Assembly: GCA_900128585.1 (NCBI GenBank)
Contig: LT642416.1
Coordinates: 1-18,863 of the forward strand
DNA length: 18,863 nt
Source: Stramenopiles sp. TOSAG23-3
Lineage: Eukaryota > Sar
Direction: 5' to 3'
Position numbers and translations under genes: made by a program. The notes under the pieces were generated by a model. The model was not told where the DNA came from, made no database searches, and was given only the letters and a program-made list of their open reading frames with translations. Numbering within the stretch: the stretch's first letter is position 1; each line of letters opens with the position of its first letter. Positions 1 to 7,344 of the stretch are shown here, piece after piece.

Positions 1-150
1 GATCAATTCGTGACTATGACTAATAAAAATCATAAAAATCAAAATCGGTCGAGACCATCATTATCATTCCTACGATATTTTACCATACGATCCTGAACCC
101 AATCATAATCCTCATAACTACGTAAAATATAATACAATAATTATAGTAGG

Positions 151-303
151 TTGGCTGACGGGACGACGGGCACCCTAGCATGCGCTGGATCTATGGACTG
201 CAAGAATGACAAGGCAGTGGCAGAGAATGCACTTAAGGCCTCCAACTACTCACGCAATAACGAAGGCATCTTAAGCAACGGAGTAGACGTGGTTTATTAT
301 TAA
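151..303 (+). CDS. 3'-terminal coding segment of an unidentified gene
   Basis: A frame of 50 codons ends at TAA (301-303). Its composition is balanced and coding-like, unlike the AT-rich DNA on both sides; I do not recognise the protein. It contains ACAGSMDCKNDKAVAENAL and ends GVDVVYY. There is no ATG near its left end. The AT-rich sequence immediately before it ends in TTATAGTAG, so it could be the last exon of a gene whose intron fills 1-149, with the acceptor AG at 146 or 149. Alternatively it is the surviving 3' end of a broken gene, because the left inverted-repeat arm starts on its stop codon and an 11-bp sequence just before it recurs at 1733-1743. The coding frame is seen directly; the splice site is inferred. 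Confidence 0.42.
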   Translation: MADGTTGTLACAGSMDCKNDKAVAENALKASNYSRNNEGILSNGVDVVYY

Positions 304-503
304 AAAAACAAATTATTATATATGTTTTAAGACTCTCATTTTAAATCAAATACTACTTCAAATCCAACCCTAATCCTAACTCGCTTTTTATTTGATTTTT
401 AGTTTCAGTTCGTCGTGGATGATTATTAGTCATCATCACAGAGGAATTATTTTTATTCCTAATCCAAAGAGAAGAATTATTACCAGATGATAATATTTCT
501 TTA
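301..503. repeat. Left arm of a long imperfect inverted repeat
   Basis: Read on the reverse strand, this stretch matches 1494-1740 with long exact blocks, for example AAGAAATATTATCATCTGG, TAGGATTAGGGTTGG and GAGAGTCTTAAAACATA. The right arm is somewhat longer through small insertions. The outer end is AAAAAAACAAATT and directly abuts the stop codon of the upstream coding segment. It contains telomere-like CCCTAATCCTAA. The SDR gene and a truncated-looking ORF lie between the arms. Confidence 0.85.
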
Positions 504-567
504 TTATTTATTATGTATTATGTGCTGAATTATAAACCAACCGTCCACAATCGAAGCGCATATCCGT

Positions 568-1308
568 CTACTTGGCCTCACCAGTGGTAGCGACAGCTGG
601 GTTTCCCACACCAGTAGACTTGCTGTACGTGGGAAATGGAGCCTTATAAATGGTAGATGCATTTTCAAGTAGAGTGACTTCCCAGTCTGCCAAGTCAGTA
701 AAGCTGCACGTGTCCTGGGTGGGTTTGTCGCTTCCTGACACCGTTCCCTTTGAATCCTTATGCTCAAGCATACCAGGACGAGTAACAGTCCAGTCGATTG
801 ACGAATTCTTGGTCTGCAAAAAGTCGGCGATGACTTGGTTCTCTTTCAGCGAAACCTTCTCTCCGAGGCATCTCGATAAGATACAGTCACGAATGCAGCA
901 GGCCGCAAAGCAGCCTGTCTTTGGCTCCCCTTTCAGCATCGTAAATCCCCCTGCCTGAAATAGGAAACGTTTAACACCTTGCTGTTCCATGGCAGCGACG
1001 ATGTCACGTATTGATTTAGACATGAAACCGTCCATCTTACTTCCCGCCTTGGTGTGGCGAGGTACTCCAGCAAGAACAACCACGGCATCCACGCCCTGGA
1101 TGGCTTTCTTTATGTCTTCAGGATTTGTCATGTCACCTTTGAACTTTGTGAGGCCTTCAGCGTCTTCGACCTTGGAGGGCGTGCGCAGGAAGGCGACTAC
1201 TTCCCACCCAGCCTTGAGCGCTGATTGCAGGAAGTATCTGCCAGTGTTTCCGGTCCCGCCAAAGAGACAGAGTTTTCCTTTTGTTGCTGCTGCCGATGTG
1301 TCTGACAT
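568..1308 (-). CDS. Atypical short-chain dehydrogenase (NmrA-like / NAD(P)-binding family)
   Basis: The product is 246 aa. The start is the first ATG in frame (1306-1308); the stop is TAG at 568-570. A Rossmann nucleotide-binding motif, GGTGNTG, sits at residues 17-23. An Arg at the end of the second strand (AFLRTPSKV) suggests NADP(H). The following GDMTNPEDIKKAIQGVDAVV and the later DWTVTRPGML are typical of the extended, atypical SDR families (NmrA/NAD(P)H-binding) found widely in algae and plants. The classical YxxxK catalytic pair is not evident, so it may be a reductase with atypical chemistry or a redox sensor; the substrate is unknown. A cysteine-rich patch (FAACCIRDCILSRC) is unusual. 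There is no obvious signal or plastid-targeting peptide. A short ORF starts 74 bp away in the opposite direction, so the promoter may be shared. The gene is enclosed by inverted-repeat arms. Confidence 0.9.
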   Translation of the reverse strand: MSDTSAAATKGKLCLFGGTGNTGRYFLQSALKAGWEVVAFLRTPSKVEDAEGLTKFKGDMTNPEDIKKAIQGVDAVVVLAGVPRHTKAGSKMDGFMSKSIRDIVAAMEQQGVKRFLFQAGGFTMLKGEPKTGCFAACCIRDCILSRCLGEKVSLKENQVIADFLQTKNSSIDWTVTRPGMLEHKDSKGTVSGSDKPTQDTCSFTDLADWEVTLLENASTIYKAPFPTYSKSTGVGNPAVATTGEAK

Positions 1309-1382
1309 GATGTCTGTTCTCAACTTTTGGTAGTGCTAAACTTGTGTGTATAAATAAATATGTTTTAGTTTAATCGTGGGCG

Positions 1383-1562
1383 ATGGCTGGGAAGGACGAA
1401 GGACCGGAGTCTCCAAAGATGGTTGGTATTATCACGGATTTTGATACTGGGATTCGGGTCGCTTTGTTGAGTTCAAATCGCCTTTCACAAGAAAAGAAAT
1501 ATTATCATCTGGTAATAATTCTTCTTTCTCATTTTGGAATAAAAATAATACCTCTGCTGTGA
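1383..1562 (+). CDS. Short ORF, possibly the truncated 5' end of a gene
   Basis: A 59-codon ORF beginning MAGKDEGPESPKMVGIIT. The first ~37 codons have balanced, coding-like composition. From about position 1494 the frame runs into the right inverted-repeat arm and becomes AT-rich until TGA at 1560-1562. This is what a gene cut by an insertion or rearrangement would look like. It could also be a first exon, since a weak donor-like GTAATA lies at 1512. It is divergent from the SDR gene with 74 bp between the two ATGs. I do not recognise the protein. Confidence 0.3.
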   Translation: MAGKDEGPESPKMVGIITDFDTGIRVALLSSNRLSQEKKYYHLVIILLSHFGIKIIPLL

Positions 1563-1740
1563 TTATAGTAATACTGCTGACAACCATCAACGACGAAATT
1601 AAGAAGAAATTAAAAAATCAAATAAAAAATCAAGATAACTAGGATTAGGGTTGGATCTGAAATAATAGTAATTGATTTAAATTGAGAGTCTTAAAACATA
1701 CTACAGTATAGACACTATATATTTTGTTTTTTATTATAGT
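1494..1740. repeat. Right arm of the inverted repeat around the SDR gene
   Basis: Inverted partner of 301-503. Its outer end carries TTTTGTTTTTTATTA, mirroring the outer AAAAAAACAAA of the left arm. It also contains a diverged copy of the 45-bp element seen at 9245-9289 (GAGAGTCTTAAAACATACTA), with extra bases inserted before the T run. The sequence ATTATAGTAGG at its outer edge (1733-1743) is repeated in direct orientation at 140-150. Confidence 0.85.
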
Positions 1741-2552
1741 AGGATTAGTACCCTCCTATCTTGATGAATTTTTGTAGTTCGTGGGAGGATGATTTTATTT
1801 ATTTTAATAGGCATATTGGTAGTCTAGTAAGTAGAATACATGGTAGAATAAAAAAACAATCCATAATTAAACTATATAGACTAGCGACCTTTTAAATTAT
1901 ATCTTATTTTTCGTATTCCTATTTAGATTCGTAAAATAAGATTCATAGTAATACTTTGAGACCCAACATGGTTCTAAAAAGCGCAAATAAAAATAATTTA
2001 TTCGTTGAGAGTTGAGAAGAATATGAAATCCTTCATTCATTCATTCATAATGAAGAATTATTAGTAGTCTATATTTTAAGGAACATGAATTTTAAATCCC
2101 ATATTTATCACTTTCTATCATACATTATTTATAGTTGACAACAGTTTTAGCAAAAAACAAAATATTATTTATTTACTGATATAATTCCTTATTAATTGTC
2201 GATTGTACAGGAGGGTGTACGTTGGGGGGTCGAACGTTTCTATTATATTTTATTTAATAAAAAATATATAAAAATAATTACTTGTTATATTCCCCTTCTT
2301 ATTGTAACGTTATTATTATTATATGAAGAAAAAGTACAACACATCAACTAAAAAAATGCATTTTTATTATCGTTTCCGGTCCGAACGTACTTTATGTGAA
2401 GGCAATGATAAATGATAAACAATACCGGGATATTTTTCCTTCGTTCTTCTTCTTTACTCGTATATAACTGACCAATTTCAAGGTGGGAACGTTTGTTTAC
2501 CTCAAAAGATTTTGCCACGTAATATTTTGGAACCAATTTCTCTCCTCCGACC
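1741..2552. other. AT-rich spacer upstream of the channel gene
   Basis: Very AT-rich, with no convincing coding frame on either strand. It contains a short ATTC microsatellite near 2032-2050 and many TTATTA-type runs. A lone GTAAGT at 1827 has no plausible partner exon. It presumably holds the promoter and 5' UTR of the channel, but no specific element can be defined by eye. Confidence 0.6.
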
Positions 2553-4687
2553 ATGTCCAATTACAGCGTTGGGGAAGACAAAGATGTGGACTTAGAATCC
2601 TTGGCAGTAGACGATGCCGTAGCTTTTGCCGATCCGGGTCGTGCGAGGATTCCGGCCGATGCAAAGTGTATTGTAGACCCAAAAGGGGATTTTCAAGGCA
2701 ACTGGGACCTTGTGATGGTCGCCTGCTTGATGTTTACGGCAATAGTCACCCCATTTGAGGTAGCATACATTGAGCCCGCATTTAACGGCTTGTTCATCAT
2801 CAACCGTCTCGTTGATCTCCTCTTTTTAATTGACTTAATCTGTCAATTCTTTACTCCCTTTTACAACGGGAAGATGGGGGGGTATGTAATTGGGAAGGGT
2901 CAGATTGCAAAACACTACTTAATGGGGTGGTTCACGATCGATTTCGTGTCCATCCTTCCATTCGACTCTGTCGGTATGTTGCTGCAGAATGAGACGGTCA
3001 ATCAGCTGAAAATATTTCGTATCGTACGCTTGGCACGTTTGCTAAAGCTCCTGCGCGTACTTAAAGGTTCGCGCATATTCAAACGCTGGCAATCCCGCAT
3101 TGGAATGCAGCACTCTACCATGACGATGTGGAAGTATTTGATTACCGTCTTTGCTCTGTGCCATTGGCTGGCGTGCTTATGGTGGATTGTTATCGGTATC
3201 GATGATCAAACGGAACAGAAGTTCACCAGCATTTATGATGATGGGGTTGGGATGTGGAAAGTGACCAACATCACGGAAACAGTTCCACTTTCTTGGGCAA
3301 CGGGGTACGGCATGGGCACAAACGAACAGTGGGAGCAGTACCTGACCTCGGTGTACTGGTCGTGCATGACCGTAACGACCATTGGGTACGGGGACGTGAC
3401 CCCAAAGACAAACGCAGAGCGGGGCGTTGCGATATTCGGAATGTGCGTCGGTGCAGCTGCTTATGCGTTTATCGTTGGTAATATCTGTGGAATTATTGCT
3501 ACCATGGACCAAGCAACGACTGAGTTCAACGCCACGCTGGACGATTTGAACTTGTACATGGCAGAAAACAGGATTCCTCCAGAGATGCGCATTCGACTTC
3601 GCGAGTATTTCATGTACTGCAAAGGGATGCAGCGCCAAGAATATTACAAGGAACTCCTGGTGAAAATGTCGCCCGCTCTGCGTGGTGAGGTGTGCGTGTT
3701 TATAAATAAAACGTGGATCAACAGCGTGCCTTTCTTCAGTCGAAGGGGGAAGCTGGCCGCAAAGATCGGAGAAGACGAACACCGCCTCTTCATCACTGCC
3801 GTAGCAATGAAACTCACCCCGGCAGCATACGCACCCCAAGAAGTCCTCGTCCACATTGGGGAGCGAGCAGAAACGATGTTTATTATGCAGCGTGGGGTTG
3901 TCGCGAAGAAAGGTCAAATTATTGCAAGTGGAAAATATTTCGGAGAAGACATCATCCTGAAGTCTGACCGCCGAGCATACATGGTGCGTGCGTTGACGTT
4001 TGTCGATGCATTTTGTCTGACAAAGACCAGTTTGCGAGAGATCATGAACCAGGCGAGTTTCCCTGGGGTTGCGCAACAACTCCGGCGGGCGCGCTCTGCG
4101 AATCCTTTCGGCAAAGCTTTGTGCGCTTGGCAAAAATATCTGCGGGATTCGGGGGGAGCATTAGTCATAACTTGGACGCTGCTGCCGAGCAGGAAAAGAA
4201 CGCGCGGAGAGTCCATCGAACAAATGCATTCACTGGGTCTAGACCTTCCAGTGCGACCCAGACCGAACGCCCAACCGAAATGTACGTGCAAGAGTTGGAC
4301 GAACAGAAACACCAATCGGTAAGTATCAGCCCACAGAGTGGGCGCATGGTCCCCGTTGCGCATACTGCACCTCATACGCCGCATACGCCGCACTCTCAAG
4401 CGCCCAGTTCAAGTCAGCTGTCCCGATCTCGAGGAGGAAAAGTGGCTCGGTCGGGAGGACGGTCCAAACCCCCTCGTATCTTAGAGATGTTACAAAGTAG
4501 ACACGATGAATTGGTGCAAGCAATTGCGCAGGTTTCCCACCGATCCGACAAACGTGCCGATATGCTGGCCGAGCGGGTAGAAGACGTGTCGAATAAGAAA
4601 GTTTTGTTATTGACAATAATGTGCATGATTCTGAGCGGTATTTGCATTGGACTCTTGGTCAGCAATGGGCAGAAATGTTCCTCATAA
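2553..4687 (+). CDS. EAG/CNG-type voltage-gated K+ channel with cyclic-nucleotide-binding domain (frameshift near 4100)
   Basis: The start ATG is in good context (ACCATGT). S1 begins near residue 51. The S4 sensor at 156-168 has a basic residue every third position (R156, R159, R162, K165, R168). The pore at 266-281 contains the K+ filter TTIGYGD, and S6 follows at about 291-316. A C-linker precedes a cyclic-nucleotide-binding fold (about 390-500) with FGE and RRAYMVRA resembling a phosphate-binding cassette. There is no PAS domain. At residue 516 (4098-4100) the frame stops looking coding and continues to 4319 as junk. The frame beginning at 4100 (ESFRQSFVRLAKI) continues the helix and runs to TAA at 4685-4687, for about 711 aa with one -1 shift. 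That tail has a Ser/His/Pro-rich linker, a short helical segment and a terminal hydrophobic segment (KVLLLTIMCMILSGICIGLL). The break could be a sequencing error, a real mutation or recoding. A GTAAGT at 4319 with an AG at 4407 could alternatively join the two frames, but would keep the junk stretch. Confidence 0.88.
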
Positions 4688-5182
4688 AAATTGTTAAGAT
4701 AGTAATAAATCATAAAATCACTTTTACTAACTACTAAGCACTAACGAACTGAGTATTTCGTACATTATACGAAGTATATTTATTAACTTCGAAATATTGG
4801 ATTCTTTGTGTTCACGTTTGTGTTAGGGTTTGGAGATTTGTCTCTCGCCAACGAGAGAACGAGAGCAAAATTTAAACTCCCCCCTCCTGTCTCCGTCCTA
4901 CTGTACTACTAGTATCTAATATTAGCTAATATAATGCTGCTGCTTCTTCTTGTCAATTTGTTGTTTTGTCGAGAAAAGTTATTAGTACGTAGTAGTCGGT
5001 ACGAAATTTTCAATAAAATATATCTATCTTCTAAGTGTTTCTCTACATCGAACCGTTTGGATATAAGCGTGCAAATTGGTTCATTAGCGATGTGCAGTAT
5101 CGCGAAGGATTCGTTTACTGCCTGAACGATTCCATTGCACTCGTATCCATCGGCTCGGCGCGATTCCTGTTCACAAGTTTCA
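4688..5182. other. Spacer between the channel and the three-gene cluster
   Basis: Mostly AT-rich. It holds a small hairpin 3' of the channel at 4755-4775 (TTCGTA, 5-nt loop, TACGAA), a telo-box-like AACCCTAA on the reverse strand near 4824-4831, and a C-rich run near 4878. From about 4960 the composition becomes balanced. A 63-codon ORF (4934-5125) ends at a stop in the same frame as the next gene, 57 nt before that gene's ATG. It may be leader or 5' UTR of the cluster; I do not claim it is translated. Confidence 0.5.
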
Positions 5183-5431
5183 ATGTTAAATCTCCTGGAG
5201 CCTGGTTCCACCCCTTTGGTAGTCTATCGTATCTTTCAACTGTCGACGGTTCTTTTGTTTCTCCTGTTGGTATTTTTGTACCTTACCGGGCTTGTTGCCA
5301 ACGTACACTTGATCGTATTGTCTGTTTTGGGACTGGGCCTTGTTGGGAGCGTAACATTTGTAGTGGGTGAACTCGGGCTGGAGGCAACGCCAGAACAGCG
5401 AAAGGAGATCGAGAAGAAAAAGGACAAGTAA
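5183..5431 (+). CDS. Pkr1-like ER membrane protein (V-ATPase assembly factor family)
   Basis: A small protein of 82 aa. An in-frame stop at 5123-5125 precedes the first ATG (5183). It begins LLEPGSTPLVVYRIFQLS, matching the Pkr1 pattern of an (E/T)PG-x-(T/S)P turn before two membrane helices. The helices are at about 13-35 and 41-63, the second with VHLIVLSVLGLGLVGSVTF. A charged tail follows, ending KKDK, which fits a C-terminal dilysine (KKxx) ER-retrieval signal. Yeast Pkr1 works at the ER in assembling the V-ATPase V0 sector; I assign the same role by family resemblance. It is shorter than yeast Pkr1, lacking a few N-terminal residues, so an upstream exon is possible (TGTTCACAAG just before the ATG could be an acceptor). 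Only 7 nt separate its TAA from the next ATG. Confidence 0.72.
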   Translation: MLNLLEPGSTPLVVYRIFQLSTVLLFLLLVFLYLTGLVANVHLIVLSVLGLGLVGSVTFVVGELGLEATPEQRKEIEKKKDK

Positions 5432-5438
5432 ACCCCAC

Positions 5439-5741
5439 ATGCCTGGGCCAGAACAGTTTAGTAAGCACCAAAGATCGTTGTTTTCCTTGTATCGCCATAC
5501 GATCCGAGTGGCCAGATCGTTTCCGGACATTGTACCTCCTCAGATCAAAGAGAAGTTCGAATACAACGTCAACTGGGCGTTTAGAACATACCGCGACGAG
5601 CCAGACCTGGAGGAGGCAAAAAGGCTTCTGGAAAGAGGAAGAAAGGCGGTCGAAGGGTTCGAAGTTCTGGCTGAATCCGAACCTGAGGTATTGGAGCACT
5701 TCTTGCGGAAGAAGGTACCGATTAGGGACCAGAAGAAATGA
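5439..5741 (+). CDS. LYR-motif (Complex1_LYR) mitochondrial accessory protein
   Basis: A 100-aa protein starting at the first ATG after the preceding gene's stop. It carries the family signature SLFSLYRHTIRVARSFPD, with L-Y-R at residues 17-19. This is followed by a helical, charged body with the conserved distal Phe (WAFRTYRDEPDLEEAKRLL, F48) and GRKAVEGFEVL. LYR proteins are small mitochondrial-matrix three-helix proteins that bind acyl-ACP and act in assembly of respiratory complexes, Fe-S transfer or ETF regulation. The sequence does not let me choose between LYRM5/ETFRF1, LYRM9 and SDHAF1-like members. No separate presequence is seen, which is normal for the family. Its TGA overlaps the ATG of the next gene (ATGA). 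Confidence 0.85.
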   Translation: MPGPEQFSKHQRSLFSLYRHTIRVARSFPDIVPPQIKEKFEYNVNWAFRTYRDEPDLEEAKRLLERGRKAVEGFEVLAESEPEVLEHFLRKKVPIRDQKK

Positions 5742-6589
5742 CGTCTCTTGTTGTGGGTGACCCAAGCGACCAGGGCGCATTAAATAGCGGTGCCCCCTCG
5801 GGAAAGTACGACCCCGTGAAAGACGTGTTTTTGCGCATCAACCATTTTATTTCATCGTTTACCCCCAATGACTACGATGCGACGAAGCTTGAGTTTGCGG
5901 TCCACGCGGAAATTCGCGGCATCATTCAGCGGTACGGGAAGGTACAGGAAGAAAACGAGCTGTGCAAGAATCTCCTGGTAGAATTGAGGCAACACCTCGT
6001 GATGATCCAAACGGAAAAAAGCGTGATGCGAACCCAATATGAAAAGGACGCGGAGTTCTTGGCGTTGGAAAACAAGCGATTGGAAAAGTTGTTGAAGCAA
6101 GAGCAGGTGCGCAGCGAGTCTTTGGAGACTCAGCTCAAGTCCCAGGACCACCTGTTGAAAGAGTGGAAAGCTCGTGACTCCAACTTGCAGCGTGTGCAAG
6201 AGGCGAAAGAGTACGCGAACGACGAATGGAATCGCCAGAAGGATGTGGATTGGATGAAAAAGGTAGACGATCTCGAGCAGAAAATTGCGGGACTGACGTT
6301 GGCCCTGACCAAAGAGAAAACAAAACGCACCGTGCTGGAGGAACAAATGAATTCGGACGAAAGCAAGAACTTGATGGAGGCGAGCCTGAGGCGCCGCCTC
6401 CAAGTCACCCAGGACCGGTTAAGCTCGGAGACGGAGTCCAGCGCCCAAAACGAAAAGCATTGGCAACGATTGCTAACCGACCGTGTAGGCGAAATACGAA
6501 GCGAGTACGATGAAAAACTCCAACATTACGAAGGAACCATCCTTCGTATGCAAAGAGAAATTCAACTAATGAAAAAGCTTTGCGATTAA
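5738..6589 (+). CDS. Coiled-coil protein of unknown function
   Basis: A 283-aa protein whose ATG overlaps the LYR gene's stop by 4 nt (ATGA). No other in-frame ATG lies nearby, so the overlap depends only on this being the true start. The first ~25 residues are low-complexity (Gly/Ser/Asp/Pro). A short helical domain follows (VKDVFLRINHFISSFTPNDY). From about residue 60 to the end it is almost continuously heptad-like, rich in E/K/Q/L, with no Gly or Pro breaks of note except one at IAGLT. There is no membrane segment or targeting signal. Such proteins are often scaffold, basal-body, vesicle-tether or mitochondrial-organisation components; nothing here chooses among them. It is the last gene of the tight three-gene cluster. 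Confidence 0.8.
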   Translation: MTSLVVGDPSDQGALNSGAPSGKYDPVKDVFLRINHFISSFTPNDYDATKLEFAVHAEIRGIIQRYGKVQEENELCKNLLVELRQHLVMIQTEKSVMRTQYEKDAEFLALENKRLEKLLKQEQVRSESLETQLKSQDHLLKEWKARDSNLQRVQEAKEYANDEWNRQKDVDWMKKVDDLEQKIAGLTLALTKEKTKRTVLEEQMNSDESKNLMEASLRRRLQVTQDRLSSETESSAQNEKHWQRLLTDRVGEIRSEYDEKLQHYEGTILRMQREIQLMKKLCD

Positions 6590-7344
6590 CATCATTGGAT
6601 ATTTTTTACCTGGTAGGCAAATGTACTCCTAAAAGAAAATAGAGGTAAAAAATATAATAATAAGAAAAAAAAGAAATATAATAATATAATACTCGAGAGG
6701 CCCTCGGTTGCTCCTTTGATAGGATGAACACGTACTGTATTGGTACTGAAGTACAAAAAACAAAAAAGTGTAGTAAAAAAACAACGAATATTTATTTAAA
6801 CCTCCTTGAATATGAACTACGAGGATTAATAATCGCGTGCCTCCTTATTTTCATACTTCAATAGAATATTCGATTGTATATATTATATTCATAGGTACAT
6901 AGAATACGCAAATACCGTAATAAGTACCTACACCACCACCGTAGTTAGTCTAATTAAAAAAAATTAAAAATTTCATTCTTATTTGTTGTTGTTTGTTATT
7001 AAACACTATTTATTTTATTATTATTATAAATTTAAAAAATGGTCGTCCATAGTAATACGACTAAACAAATAATATTAATATACTTGGTAGTAGTATAAAA
7101 AAACAAAAATTTATTATTTTACTAATAATAATAAAGAAGCGGCGGTAGGTGGTAATAAAAATACAACAAACAACTAATACAAAGATGTTTGGCATTATTA
7201 TTCATGTTGATTAAAGAATGAATGATCAAGTGTGGGAATTGGAACGAGCAATTGAAACTGTTACTACAAGTGGGAAATTACATAACAGATTGCGTACCGA
7301 CAAGCGTTTGTATTATTTATTTGTTTCTGGAACCGTGTGAAAGA
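6590..7344. other. AT-rich spacer and 5' region of the serine palmitoyltransferase gene
   Basis: Strongly AT-rich, with A/T runs and TAATAATA repeats. An in-frame upstream ATG at 7222 would add 41 residues (WNEQLKLLLQVGNYI...), but these have AT-rich, non-coding-like composition, so I take the later ATG. No other gene is visible here. Confidence 0.6.

Noticed and set aside
386-400. Telomere-like CCCTAATCCTAA, with a counterpart near 1641-1655
   Set aside because: Only about two degenerate units are present, inside the inverted-repeat arms; not a telomere or a true interstitial telomeric array.
2340-2560. Short - strand ORF (70 codons) overlapping the channel start
   Set aside because: Mostly AT-rich spacer sequence, antisense to the channel's 5' end, with no recognisable feature.
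3177-4133. 318-codon open frame on the - strand inside the channel gene
   Set aside because: It is antisense to an unmistakable channel coding sequence, reads as low-quality Cys/His/Arg-rich protein, and is explained by codon bias of the real gene.
4755-4780. 15 bp (TACATTATACGAAGT) identical to one half of a loxP site
   Set aside because: The opposite arm and 8-bp spacer of loxP are absent. The local palindrome has a 5-nt spacer, and the AT-rich setting makes a chance match or 3' hairpin more likely.
5852-6403. 183-codon - strand frame opposite the coiled-coil gene
   Set aside because: It is leucine/phenylalanine-rich, as expected from the complement of Glu/Lys/Gln-rich codons; a shadow of the sense gene.
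7222-7344. In-frame upstream ATG giving a 597-aa serine palmitoyltransferase
   Set aside because: The 41 extra residues come from AT-rich, non-coding-like DNA, whereas composition and codon pattern become coding at the ATG at 7345.
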